Shown piece by piece: positions 35,470 to 46,608 of a DNA stretch of 64,000 nucleotides (position 1 is its first letter; every line of letters starts with the position of its first letter). The translations under genes were made by a program, and so were the position numbers. The DNA comes from Temnothorax longispinosus (taxonomy: Eukaryota > Arthropoda > Insecta > Hymenoptera > Formicidae): contig NC_092363.1 in assembly GCF_030848805.1 (NCBI RefSeq), positions 22,881,774 through 22,945,773 on the forward strand. The letters are read 5' to 3'. The notes under the pieces were generated by a model that saw nothing but the letters and a program-made list of their open reading frames with translations, did no database searches and had not been told where the DNA came from.

Positions 35470-35645
35470 TATTGTCAGTTTGTTTATCAAAAAAAAAACA
35501 TATTAAAAGAAATGTAATATATAGTTTAACCGATCATATATTTGTTTCGGCATATCACACGCCTTAATTGAAGTAAATGTTACATTTTTTTGTAATTATT
35601 TCTATATATAATAAACTTAGTACGATAAATTATATAAATCTCATT

Positions 35646-37766
35646 ATGTCAAATCCAATCGACTTAGGAGCTGAAATGATGTTGTTAACATTGCAATTGT
35701 ACAACAATCCAGTAATACCGCGGAATGTTGTGCAACTAGTTGTGGATACAATAATACATTTTGTTAATATTACATATACAAATCATATACTACAAAAAAT
35801 GGAATATTTGTCGCAGAAATATGATTCATTTGTAGTACGCGATATGAGAATAATTTTAAAATCTTCAAGTATTTTATCGGAATTTCAAACGGAGCATAAA
35901 AGATTTTCATATTATGAGCAAAACGATCTTATGATTATGCCAGTCGAATACAGTGTAGGGTCAATTACAAAAAATGCAGAATTTGGAACTGAAAAAAATT
36001 TAGAAGTTAAATCATACGCTACGTATATTCCACTAAAGTGGAGTTTAAAACTTCTTTTGGAAATACCAGGAACATTTGATCTAATAATAAATTACATGAA
36101 TAATTTAAAACTGGAAAATGATATCATTAAGAACTTTATACAAGGGGACGTATGGAAAGAAAAAACGAAGTCTTTCGGAAATAAACTTGTACTTCCCGTA
36201 TTCATTTTCCAAGATGAATGGGAAAGCGGCAATGCACTTGGCTCTAATGCCGGAAAACAAAAATTTGGTTCTGTATATGCATCTCTACCTTGTTTCCCTC
36301 CGCAATATGCCTTGCAATTGGAAAATATATTACTAGTAGGTCTGTTTCAAGCAAGTCATCGAAAACAATTTGGAAATTTTAAAATATTTGCAAAATTAAT
36401 TTCGGAATTAAATGATTTGAGAAAAGATGGACTTCTTGTAAAGGTAAATGGCAAAGAGCACAAAGTCTATTTTATACTGTCTTTAGTTTTAGGTGATAAT
36501 TTAGGCTTAAATGAAATGTTGGGATTTATCGATACGTTTAATTCTGGTAAACCTTGCCGGTTATGCAAGGCCACCATTCCAGAGATTAAAACTCTTGTTA
36601 CCGAAAATTTCGATTTGATAAGGACTTTAGAATCTTATAATGCGGACTGTGAAAGTAAAAACCCAGCTGAAACTGGCATTAAAGAAAAATGCGTCTTTCA
36701 TCTTGTAGAAGATTATCATGTATGTGAGAACGTTACTTTAGATATAATGCATGATATTTTTGAGGGAACTGCAAATTATACCATGGTACACATTTGCCAT
36801 GATTTGATATTTAAGCAAAAATTGTTTACATTAGAGTTTCTAAATAATCGATTAGAAACGTTCGAATACGGTTACATGCAAAATAAAGTGCCAATTATAA
36901 AAAAAGAACACATTCAGACGAAAAAGAAACTCAAAATGTCGGCATCAGAAATGATATCCTTTACGAGATATTTCGGCTTGTTAGTAGGCGATAAAATCGA
37001 AGAAAACAACGAAACTTGGGCGCTGTACATTTTATTCAGAAAAATTATATCGATAATCACTTCGCCAAGAATCGTGTCAGGCCATGTAACTGCATTAGAT
37101 GAAACAGTTCCGAGCTTCCTTTCTTTATACAAAAAAATGTATGGAGATTTGACGTTCAAATTCCATAATATGACTCATCTCGTACGTACATTAAATAAGA
37201 ATGGACCACTCGTCCACTATTGGGGTATAAAATACGAATCGAAACATAGACAGCTTAAATTAACCGCTGTATCCACCAGCAGTAGAAAGAATTTATTGTG
37301 GACATTAAGTATTAGAAATCAATTACGATTAGCCTACGAACGTTTGACAAAAAATATACAACGCGATAGAGTAAAATTCGAACATTTCGAGAATTTAGAC
37401 GAAGGTAACAAAATAAAGTATTTCCCATGTAACACAGCTGATGAAGAAGTCATTAAAACACGGCACGCGCAACTAGATGGGATTAATTACGAAATTGATA
37501 TGATTCTTGTAACTGATATGCAGGGTAATGACAATTTACCAATATTTGGTAGAATTAAAGGTATATTTATAACAAAAAATAAATTGTATTTGCTTATGCA
37601 ACTTTTTCAAAGTGTTTATTTTGACGACCATTGCTACGCTTATAATGTTGAAAAATGTACATCAGGGTTTATGTTAAAAGATGCGAAATTATTACCAGAC
37701 GAACATCAGTGTCTACTGGTTAAATATCAGGGCTCGTTGTATGTCGCGACTAAATATATATTGTAA
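35646..37766 (+). CDS. Intact 706-aa transposase-like protein
   Basis: A single uninterrupted frame. I take the ATG at 35646 (MSNPIDLGAEMM) because the 23 codons before it are AT-rich and look like leader; an in-frame ATG also exists at 35577. Landmarks: IPLKWSLKLLLEIPG near residue 125, FQDEWESGNALGS with Asp190, LGDNLGLNEMLGF with Asp284, CRLCKA, and LDIMHDIFEG near residue 365. The order of these Asp residues followed by DxMHDxxEG is what I know from Tnp2/EnSpm- and KDZ-like RNase H-fold transposases. This is inference, not a search. AATAAA is at 37792. Together with the upstream SAM-like gene it looks like the second gene of one mobile element, and it appears undamaged. Confidence 0.6.
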   Translation: MSNPIDLGAEMMLLTLQLYNNPVIPRNVVQLVVDTIIHFVNITYTNHILQKMEYLSQKYDSFVVRDMRIILKSSSILSEFQTEHKRFSYYEQNDLMIMPVEYSVGSITKNAEFGTEKNLEVKSYATYIPLKWSLKLLLEIPGTFDLIINYMNNLKLENDIIKNFIQGDVWKEKTKSFGNKLVLPVFIFQDEWESGNALGSNAGKQKFGSVYASLPCFPPQYALQLENILLVGLFQASHRKQFGNFKIFAKLISELNDLRKDGLLVKVNGKEHKVYFILSLVLGDNLGLNEMLGFIDTFNSGKPCRLCKATIPEIKTLVTENFDLIRTLESYNADCESKNPAETGIKEKCVFHLVEDYHVCENVTLDIMHDIFEGTANYTMVHICHDLIFKQKLFTLEFLNNRLETFEYGYMQNKVPIIKKEHIQTKKKLKMSASEMISFTRYFGLLVGDKIEENNETWALYILFRKIISIITSPRIVSGHVTALDETVPSFLSLYKKMYGDLTFKFHNMTHLVRTLNKNGPLVHYWGIKYESKHRQLKLTAVSTSSRKNLLWTLSIRNQLRLAYERLTKNIQRDRVKFEHFENLDEGNKIKYFPCNTADEEVIKTRHAQLDGINYEIDMILVTDMQGNDNLPIFGRIKGIFITKNKLYLLMQLFQSVYFDDHCYAYNVEKCTSGFMLKDAKLLPDEHQCLLVKYQGSLYVATKYIL

Positions 37767-37797
37767 AATAACGTTTGTGAACCCATGTATCAATAAA

Positions 37798-37824
37798 ATG
37801 AAATAATAATAATAATAATAATAA
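37798..37824. repeat. (AAT)n microsatellite
   Basis: An ATA/AAT trinucleotide run just after the polyadenylation signal of the transposase-like gene. Confidence 0.9.
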
Positions 37825-38334
37825 TCTTATTCTCAGAAAACTGTGAGATTCGACTATTATTTTATGAAAAAAAGGATATTTACTCACAAAGCGACAGAAA
37901 TTAATTTTTCCTCTATTACATATATATCCTATATACTACATATTCTGCTTACAATTAAACTGTAATAAAGTAAATGTTTATGATCAAATGTATATATACT
38001 TTGAAATTATTGTTTGAAATTACCCCTAAAAAAGAGATTCATTTAGAAAAAAATTTATTATAAAGACAACCATTTGTTGAAGAATAAGATTTATCAATCG
38101 TATTTAGTTTACATAATCTATATATCTTTCTGTCATCTGTCAGTCGAAGAAATATACAGTGAGAGTTAGGCCTCTATGACTGGTCTCTCAGGCAAGCGCG
38201 GCTTGTTCGCTGTACCGTACAAACTGCTTGACACTCCCAGGCTAAAACTGCCTGAGTGCCGAAGCTTCTGTAACTTCACCCGCCGGCTTAACAGAGTCAG
38301 GTCATAATAGCCGTGGCCATCGGCTGTAGAGACT

Positions 38335-38816
38335 TAAAATTTTTTCCCGTATATTAACTCAGTAGTTTTCTCTTTGCTGAGTCTGTCCTTCCCGCTTCCT
38401 ATGACACCATCCAGTTTTTTCGGGATGGTATACAAGGTATCGAGATGAACTCTATTAAAAATGCGTCGGATGTCCTCGCCTAAGCCCTTCACGTATGGTA
38501 CCGTAATGCATCTTCTGGCATCGAACATGTCCAGTGGCGCGTCAACTCTTTATACCCTTCTCTCGAGCGTCTTAAGTCTAGGCTTAATTCTTTTGTCAAT
38601 TATTTCAGTAGGAAATGAGTTATTTATAAGGATTTCTCTCACTAAACGGATGTTGGTTTCATGGAAACGTCTGTCCGACAGTAATGTATTTGTTAAAACC
38701 GTGGAAACGATCATTGTGTCTTGAAACTCCGACAAGAGAACACGCTTGTTGTCGGCGCTCCTTCGATGATGTATTGCTCCGTATATCTGAGTAACAACGT
38801 TGCATCACGGCACGCA
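38335..38816 (-). pseudogene. PLE reverse transcriptase C-terminal part
   Basis: The minus strand reads EFQDTMIVSTVLTNTLLSDR, then RFHETNIRLVREILINNSFP, then ITVPYVKGLGEDIRRIF, ending LIYGKKF. The sequence 'VPY.KG....I.RI' between the RT thumb and the endonuclease is typical of Penelope-like elements. A frame change is needed near 38540. The RT palm is absent, so the copy is 5'-truncated, beginning at the same point as the inverted fragment at 30113. Confidence 0.7.
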
Positions 38817-39230
38817 CAATCGTCACGCCGTACTCATTCTCGTTTTGTCACCAACTTACACACGTAAAGTATAGGTTTCAGAACACACGAGTTTTACTTG
38901 TAACACTTTTTTGGTTCGTTTGCATTGACTTGACCATTGTTCTTATATAGTGACTTGTCTCCATGACTATTTCGGGTAAAATTTTCAAAGACACGGACGT
39001 GTGGTTTTGTGACATAAATTAACAGGTATCGTCTTTCATAATTTATTAAATTAGTATTAAAATTGTATCTCTTCGACCAAATTAATTTTGTTTTGTATTG
39101 ATTGTCAGTCTCATGCTTGAAAAGGGCCCGATCCAAGGATCGAAACGTCGCAGCGTTTTGTAATCATTGCCAATCATTAGTCGACAACAATAAACGTTTC
39201 GAGTTTAATACATATTGGCGGAATAAACAG
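38817..39230 (+). mobile_element. PLE terminal segment in opposite orientation
   Basis: On the plus strand GGCCCGATCCAAGGATCG is followed by AAACGTCGCAGCG and then AATAAACG (about 39124-39190), the kind of hairpin-plus-GAAAC terminus found on PLE copies. The adjacent RT segment is on the other strand, so this is either a second copy or the inverted terminal fragment that Penelope insertions often have. Confidence 0.4.
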
Positions 39231-39369
39231 TTATTTCTTTAAATTATATTCTATTTTACGTCTTATAATATCAATGTTACAATATATGAGAAAATTAATT
39301 GTATGTACATAATACCTTTGTTCTGCTCAGATGAGCGCTCGTAGGATAATGAATGTCTTTTCATTTTAG

Positions 39370-39482
39370 TCAACGACGAATCTGGATCCTCAGAACGAGA
39401 AACGGATCCTTGCACGTGTGCCGGCGGAGGTGGCGATTTTGACTGGTGCGAAATGCTACTCTCGCACGATTCGGAGCGTTGA
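39370..39482 (+). CDS. Candidate terminal exon, unknown product
   Basis: TTTTCATTTTAG precedes an open segment reading NDESGSSERETDPCTCAGGG then DFDWCEMLL and a TGA stop. The acceptor is good and the composition coding-like, but there is no recognised domain and no linked upstream exon. Confidence 0.25.
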
Positions 39483-39794
39483 GTGTGTGAATCACATTTC
39501 GGTGCGGAACGATGCGCTCTCCCTTATATACACTTGCTCTAGGAGGGGAGTGTGATACACACACAAGCCCAATACGTAGATTCGAAGTTATCTTCTGATA
39601 ACAATAATCGTCAAGGAAATCCGGTGTCATGCTTGAGCGACGATTGCGAGCAATTATGGTTCCTCCTCAATTAAGTAAAACAAGTTAATCACAGAAACGT
39701 CAAGATGACATTAAAATGATGAATTTTAAGTCATTATATGGTCAACGTCAAGAATCAGTTTGAAATGACTGACTTGTGCGTAACAGTATTATAT

Positions 39795-40180
39795 TGTTAC
39801 AAATTTGTAGGCGCCGAATTGATGTGTTATAAGTAGATGTATTGTAGGCGCCGATTCGTGATACTTATATGGCTCCACCTGTCGAATGAGATTGACGCGA
39901 CAGGATCCGATTTAGAGTAACGCGACAGTGTGAGAAGATACTCCGAACGGTCTGCCGCGATCCGAGGGACCGAGATTGGGCTGCCGGTATTAATTAATAT
40001 CCTAGTACTCGCGAGGGACTGTCGAGTCGGATTGTGTCGAGACCGCGTAGCTATAAGTGGAGCGCACGAGATATTTGTAAAACGGAGCAAGCGGTAAAAC
40101 TATGTAAATCGAGCGAATATAATAAACGAAGCAAGTAATTTTCTTGCATGTGCTGTTTGATTTATTAACAATTGCCTACA
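39795..40180 (+). repeat. 5' LTR of Gypsy element
   Basis: Begins TGTTACAAATTTGTAGGCG and ends ATTGCCTACA. An AATAAA lies near 40120. The next bases form a primer site and a gag frame follows. The exact left end is uncertain because a TGTAGGCGCCG string is repeated twice within the first 60 bases. No matching 3' LTR is seen in the window. Confidence 0.55.
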
Positions 40181-40202
40181 GTTTATCAGAAGTGGGATGA
40201 AT
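40181..40202 (+). promoter_or_regulatory. Primer-binding site of Gypsy element
   Basis: TATCAGAAGTGGGATG follows the LTR. 'TCAGAAGTGGGA' is a frequent insect Gypsy primer-site string. Confidence 0.5.
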
Positions 40203-40492
40203 CGGCGTTGTTAAAAGAACATATAATCGAGTTGTTTTTTTTGGACTAATACGTATCAGGACTAATATCGATATTGATCATCTGAGAACGTGCTAGAACC
40301 GGAAGTGCGTTCGCGGTGAGGAATGTTCTCGAACTTTCGGAGTCGATGAGTCAGCAGAAGTGCGAGTAACCGAAATTCGGAGTGCCGCCTGTGTTATTGA
40401 TTGGTAGCCTGGTGTTTCCGACCCGCAAAGCGTTTCGATCCCGGATACGATAATCGGTAATCAAGAATCTCTTGACTGTCGACGTTAGTAGG

Positions 40493-41841
40493 ATGAACCA
40501 GGAAACGATAGAGGCGTTATCAATCAATGATCTGCGGGCGCACGCAGCGCGCTTAAAGCTCGACACGAAGGGATCACGTGCAAACATTTTCGACACCGTT
40601 GTGAATCATTACGAACGAGTAGGATGGCCAGAGGCAAACTCCGAAGATCTTTTGAAAGAAAGGAATAATGTGCCCCTTCTACCCCTGAATAATGTGGCGA
40701 TTATAGAGAGACGCGAGATGACAGATGATCAGTCATCTACCTCGACTCCGTTTTCCGGAGTAGAAATTTCTCAGAACCGTACGAATGCTAACACGATCCC
40801 GAACATTGAACAGGTGGTGGAAACAATGATGCGGGCTTTGCGACGGACATCTTCGTCCCCACCGGTGAGCTTGACCCGCCGGGATTCCGACGACGCAAGC
40901 ATTTTGATGCGAAACGGAAGTGGAGCATCAAATATGTGGCAAAGCGTGAAGTGTGCTGAGAAACTGATTCCAACTTTCTCGGGTAAGGAAGACGAAAACG
41001 TGCTGAGATGGCTGGAGAGAATCGTCAATATCACGCGGACATACCAGTTTGGCGATGAGGTCTTGTTGCTTGCTTCCGTGAGTCAATTAAAGGAGCGCGC
41101 CGCGCTTTGAATTGGTATAATCGACAGCCGCTCGAATCAGTGTCGACCTGGGAAGAATTTAAATTCCAATTGAGGCGGTATTTCGAGAGAAAAGAGTCCT
41201 ATGCCGCAACGTTAGCGCGAATCAGCGCCCGCGTCTGGAAATCTCACGTCGAGAAGTTCATCGACTATGCTGAGGCAAAATTAAATCTCATGCAATTATT
41301 AACGCTGTCAGAAAAAGAGAAAATTGAGCTCTTGGCTGACGGTGTAAAGGATTTCGGCGTGCGGAGACTCGTATTGAACACGTGGATCGATGACGTTCCC
41401 GATTTTATCGATCACGTGCGTCGAATCACAGAGGACAACGTTATTATGAAGAGAGGGGAGCCGCCCAAATACGCTGCCAGGAGACTGACGGCCAGAGTAC
41501 ATCGTCGGAAATAAAATGTTTCACTTGCAAGAAGCCCGGTCATTTGTCAAAGGATTGTCGATTCGCCGCGGCAACCTGTTTCAGGTGTGGACAAACAGGG
41601 CACAAGAGCAATAGTTGCCCGAGAAGGGAGGGCAGCCGAGCAGCCACATTAAACCACTTGGAGGAGGAACGAGCGGCGCACATGGCTGCTCCGTCATCGA
41701 CGACTCCGTTGCGGCCGAGCGGGGACGTCTTGCAGATCGGGGTGGAATCCGGAGCGAGGCCATGTATTGTAATTCGTAGAGCATGTAACGATAGAATAGC
41801 CGTTCGCGCATTGATTGATACGGGTAGTCCGGTTAATTTAA
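40493..41841 (+). pseudogene. Gypsy gag and protease start, interrupted
   Basis: ATG at 40493 opens MNQETIEALSINDLRAHAAR, a SAP-like segment (INDLRAHAARLKLDTKGSR). The capsid-like part continues to 41110, where the frame shifts by one base and goes on to 41514. A second shift then leads to two zinc knuckles, CFTCKKPGHLSKDC near 41520 and CFRCGQTGHKSNSC near 41578. The protease motif ALIDTGSPVNLI ends at 41841-41845, where foreign DNA begins. The missing continuation (KKSVYEKLF) is found at 55097. SAP-bearing Gag in insect Gypsy elements is known to me only loosely. Confidence 0.75.
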
Positions 41842-42748
41842 TCAAAAAGAAGAGTCGCGCTTCAAGTGATCTATTACAATTACAAAAAAGAAATGATATC
41901 TCTTTAAATTACAGCGCCAATTACAGAGAGAACATATATATTGCCTCAAAAAATAATTGTTGCACTACTTTGAAAAATCTTTACATTGTGTCAATTAGAA
42001 AAGAATGTATGATAACAATTTTATAAGATTAAAAAATTTTATTTAAATTTAACAAGGGAATACAAGATATTTAAATACAAAGTTTACATGTGTATTTTTT
42101 AGTGGTCACAAAGAATTACAGAGGTAACAGTACAAAATAAAAATATTTTATTAAAATACATAAATTTTTCTTGTAAAAAAACTTAGCGCTGCTAGACCTC
42201 GAAATTTTAAATAAATAAATAAATTTATCCTCTACTTAATGATAAGCCGCATTATCCGCCGTCCGCGTCGTCACGCACACCCATATCACTCACTCGCACA
42301 TCCACGCTGATAATCATTTAATATTACTCCCATCGCATTATTTTCTGAATTATTTTTATTTATTGTTGTCCTTATTTATTTAAAATTTCGAGGTCTAGCA
42401 GCGCCAAGTTTTTTTACAAGAAAAATTTATGTATTTTAATAAAATATTTTTATTTTGTACTGTTGCCTCTGTAATTCTTTGTGACCACTAAAAAATACAC
42501 ATGTAAACTTTGTATTTAAATATCTTGTATTCCCTTGTTAAATTTAAACAAAATTTTTTAATCTTATAAAATTGTTATCATACATTCTTTTCTAATTGAC
42601 ACAATGTAAAGATTTTTCAAAGTAGTGCAACAATTATTTTTTAAGGCAATATATATGTTCTCTCTGTAATTGGCGCTGTAATTTAAAGAGATATCATTTC
42701 TTTTTTGTAATTGTAATAGATCACTTGAAGCGCGACTCTTCTTTTTGA
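41842..42748. mobile_element. Palindromic foldback unit 1
   Basis: The arms start TCAAAAAGAAGAGTCGCGC and are inverted repeats of about 365 bp around a ~170-bp loop containing GCATTATCCGCCGTCCGCG. The short open frames within the arms are mirror images of each other and are not genes. Confidence 0.9.
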
Positions 42749-43029
42749 TAAGGTAACATAATTTTGTGATGTGTATCACTTGGGTTATAATTTTTCGGAA
42801 ATAAAGATACTACTGCTTAGATTTTTTCAAGATTTTTCGAGATATAAAGATTACGTCTACCACTTGTTACTTAGGTTTTTCGATGTATAATACTACCACT
42901 TTCTTTTTTTTTCAAGGTAACAACATATCTCGAAAAATCTCGAAAAAATCTAAGCAGTAGCATCTTTATTTCCGAAAAATTATAACCTAAGTGATCTATC
43001 AAGACACATCACAAAATTATGTTACCTTA

Positions 43030-43834
43030 TCAAAAAGAAGAGTCGCGCTTCAAGTGATCTATTACAATTACAAAAAAGAAATGATATCTCTTTAAATTAC
43101 AGCGCCAATTACAGAGAGAACATATATATTGCCTCAAAAAATAATTGTTGCACTACTTTGAAAAATCTATAAAATGTGTTTAAATTTAACAAGGGAATAC
43201 AAGATATTTAAATACAAAGTTTACATGTGTATTTTTTAGTGGTTACAAAGAATTACAGAGGTAACAGTACAAAATAAAAACATTTTATTAAAATACATAA
43301 ATTTTTCTTGTAAAAAAACTTGGCGCTGCTAGACCTCGAAATTTTAAATAAATTAATAAACTTATCCTCTACTTAATTATAAGCCGCATTATCCGCCGTC
43401 CGCGTCGTCACGCACACCCATATCACTCACTCGCACATCCACGCTGATAATCATTTAATATTACTCTTATTGCATTCTTCTCTGAATTATTTTTATTTAT
43501 TGTTGTCCTTATTTATTTAAAATTTCGAGGTCTAGCAGCGCCAAGTTTTTTTACACAAGAAAAATTTATGTATTTTAATAAAATATTTTATTTTGTACTG
43601 TTACCTCTGTAATTCTTTGTAACCACTAAAAAATACACATGTAAACTTTGTATTTAAATATCTTGTATTCCCTTGTTAAATTAAACACATTTTATAGATT
43701 TTTCAAAGTAGTGCAACAATTATTTTTTGAGGCAATATATATGTTCTCTCTGTAATTGGCGCTGTAATTTAAAGAGATATCATTTCTTTTTTGTAATTGT
43801 AATAGATCACTTGAAGCGCGACTCTTCTTTTTGA
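43030..43834. mobile_element. Palindromic foldback unit 2
   Basis: A second copy of the 41842-42748 palindrome with a deletion of about 50 bp in each arm. The spacer 42749-43029 and the flank 43835-44060 share inverted pieces such as ATCTCGAAAAATCTCG, so the whole 41842-44060 block is a palindrome of palindromes. Confidence 0.9.
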
Positions 43835-44060
43835 TAAGGTAACATAATTTTGTGATGTGTCTTGATAGATCACTTAGTTTATAATTTTTCGGAAATAAAG
43901 ATACTACTGCTTAGATTTTTTCGAGATTTTTCGAGATATAAAGATTACGTCTACCACTTGTTACTTAAATTTTTTCGAGGTATAATACTACCACTTTCTT
44001 TTTTTTTCGACGTAACAACATATAGGTACACTACTATGCGTGAACTTGGCGCCTTTTTTT

Positions 44061-45290
44061 ACCTTTTTTTTTAAAAAAGGTAATTTTGTACGGATTATAT
44101 TAACAAGAGATACAAAATCAATCAAAAAAGCTATGTTTTATTTTTATTTTTTCAAAGAATAAATTTAATAACTTATCATTTCAAAATGTTTACATACAAC
44201 AAAATGTTTACATTTCGAGATGATGAGTTATTAAATTTAACTCAAATTAGCCGATTTATAAATTTTTGTGAAGCATTTTCTTTTATCTCCAGGTGATCGA
44301 ATTGTATATTTCTATATTATTAAATCGAGCATCTGTGTAATATTAATGCGCTCAACATCACATACGTCTCTGAATTAGAAATAAAGATAAATGAACTGGT
44401 AAAAAAATAAATAATAAAATATAAGTTTATTTATTTTTTCATCTACATATATTAAGGAATAATTATGAACTTAATTGTTTCAAATAAATCACATTTTATT
44501 AAACTCGAATTAATGACAATATCGAAAACGCAAATAAACATTAAAAAACAAAAATCAAGCTTAAATTTAAGAAAAATTAATATTTCGTTGAAAAAGGTAG
44601 TGGCTAAAGACTCCGACGCTATAATGTGTATGTAGGTACGCAGAATAATCTACAGAACAAAATTTGTAATAAGACATAGTACTGATAAAAGTAAATGAAA
44701 TATTTACAGGTAACATAGGTTTGTAAGAATTCTTATTTTTTTTGTTTTAAATCAACCTGTAGACTTAAGAAAACTTATAACTAAACTACATTAAGTTTAA
44801 TTAATAATAGTTTTATTCGTACATTTAAACTCAAATCAAGAATTATTTTTAATTCTAATATATTAGAATTCGAATGTATTAGTACTTATTTGAATATAAA
44901 TTGTCACATAGTGTTTCTTAAAGAATGCCCAATAATTATACATAACGCTATTTCTTATCAAAAATTGAGTTGAAAAATTCTGAATCAGTACGTCAGTGAG
45001 CGTACGCTCGGTTAAAGAATGATGCTAATTGAATTGACTTTAGTCAATAATTATTGTCGTATAGGTTATGCATTAGAATTATGCATTATAGAAAAAAAAA
45101 TGGTTCAGATTTCTTCGACTCAATTTTTGACAAAAAATAGCGCTATGTAATTAATGGGCGCTCTTTCAGAAACACTCTGTATATAAAAGTTAAAAGCTAA
45201 AATTATGTAGCAAAGAAAAAATATACTAATTAAATAAGAAAAATATCTTTATCATATTCTATGAATTTAGGACTGCAGTATTACATGCAA
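44061..45290. other. AT-rich stretch, no gene seen
   Basis: Between the foldback block and the MATH-BTB gene. It starts with a hairpin ACCTTTTTTTTTAAAAAAGGT module (44020-44095), also present near 51040, 51240 and, reversed, 59325. Confidence 0.6.
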
Positions 45291-45292
45291 TA

Positions 45293-46608
45293 TTACACTC
45301 CAATATTTGCAAATGTAAGTTCCTTATCTGCCTTAAACGGTAACAAAGAATGATGAGTACTGCCTTCAGGCAATTTACTTTTCTCAATCAATTCCATTAT
45401 CATATTTAAATTCTCTTGTGGTAGATCTCGAAATTCTTTAGTATTTCTAATCTCTTTTATGTAAAATTTAATAAAAGTTGCCGAATGTGTTTTTAAATAT
45501 TTGGCATTAGACAACAACGCAAGCTGTATAAGTTCCACAGCATTTTTAATCGTAATATAGCGTAGCAAATAATGTTCACACTTTAATTTTAAAGTCTGTA
45601 CATCGTATTTATCAGCTGCTGTTAACAACTTTTTAAGCATTCCATAATTACTCTGATCAATGGAGTCAGTTGTAATATATAATAAAACCTGTTTAAAAGA
45701 TTCTATCTCATTATCCGTTACCAATTCATTTGTCATATCTTTTTCTTTTTCTTTATGTGTATGGCACATATACTTAAAATAACTACTGTTGGTGTCGCAC
45801 AACAATTTTTTTGATACAACATACTGTTCTTCACCTATTATAAATTTGATTGATTTCTTATTAAATAACTGGAAATCAAAAGTTGAGTTTTCAGAAAGTT
45901 TTAACTCTTTAAATACCGTTGGGGGTGGTTTGAATTGTAAATTCATGTGTATAGTGTTACTTATCAGTTGATGAAAACGTTTAATCTTGCAATGTATTAT
46001 AAACGCCTCTGTAGAAATGCACGAATAGTCGGAAACTTCAATTAACAATGCCATATCCGATATACGACACGTAATCGATCTTGACGCTAAGACTGTTTCA
46101 GGCGGATGCGTTATAGTAGTAGTACATGAACCGCTAAATGCTGTATTAGTACGTATTGAAATTTGTATTGCACATAGCAAATATTGACGTGAAATATTCA
46201 TTTGAATCTTGTATCGGTTGTTTTCTCCAAATGGTGGAGAATTTAATGTATCTACGATTGCAGAGAGACGTCCAAATTGATCAATTTTCCATGTATAGTC
46301 AGACGTAGTCACTTCAAATCGTGTTTGAGAATGACTCTTGGTATACGAAGGTAAAAATGGTGAAAATACTGTCTGCTTTTTTTTCGGGACAATCTCATTG
46401 TCAGTATTCTCATTTAGACCTCGACCACATCTGGAAATAATTAACTTATTATAAATGATGAAATGTGATCAACATCAAAATATCCTGAACGTCGCTATGC
46501 TTTTTATAATAAAATAGATTAAATTTCAAACAAATATTACTTCAAATCGTGCTTCCTAATAGCTCCGGTAAACGAAGATAAATATGGTGAAGATACTTTC
46601 TGTTCCAT
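45293..46608 (-). CDS. MATH-BTB protein (SPOP/TDPOZ-like), two exons, intact
   Basis: Exon 1 is 46608-46541 (ATG at 46608, MEQKVSSPYLSSFTGAIRKH). A GTAATA donor and an acceptor TTTCCAG lead to exon 2, 46430-45293. The joined frame has about 401 codons and no break. Exon 2 starts CGRGLNENTDN. A MATH-like region follows at about residues 65-190, starting YTWKIDQFGRLS. A BTB domain with VSKKLLCDTNSSYFKYM lies at about 205-310, and a BACK-like tail follows. SPOP-type proteins are substrate adaptors of CUL3 ubiquitin ligases; the MATH domain binds substrate and the BTB domain binds CUL3. The gene lies inside the 13.25-kb insertion, with no transposon gene fused to it. It could be captured host DNA. 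Confidence 0.7.

Larger units (their letters stand above)
30600..38335 (+). mobile_element. Two-gene block inserted in a Penelope-like element
   Basis: The PLE frame stops at LIYGKKF at the right junction and resumes at the left junction with the linker into the GIY-YIG domain. At each junction the same 17-mer occurs in inverted form (30589-30605 and 38332-38348), consistent with an 8-bp AAAATTTT target repeat inside a locally palindromic target. The inserted block holds the SAM-like gene (30905-35469) and the transposase-like gene (35646-37766), both on the plus strand. Long terminal inverted repeats are not obvious, at most AAGT/ACTT, so the ends remain uncertain. Confidence 0.55.

Noticed and set aside
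30600..38335. Long direct or inverted terminal repeats around AATAGCC(T/G)TGG at both edges
   Set aside because: The match is about 15 of 18 bases in direct orientation only and could be chance. It does not define the element's ends.
41848..42026. Reading frame SRASSDLLQLQKRNDI at 41848-42026 and its mirror at 42564-42779
   Set aside because: Both are translations of the two arms of the same palindrome. The first is only an artificial continuation of the Gypsy frame into foldback DNA.
46313..46429. Starting the MATH-BTB protein at 46312 (TTSDYTWK)
   Set aside because: The codon there is GTG, the frame continues upstream, and a spliced exon 1 with an ATG at 46608 joins in frame.
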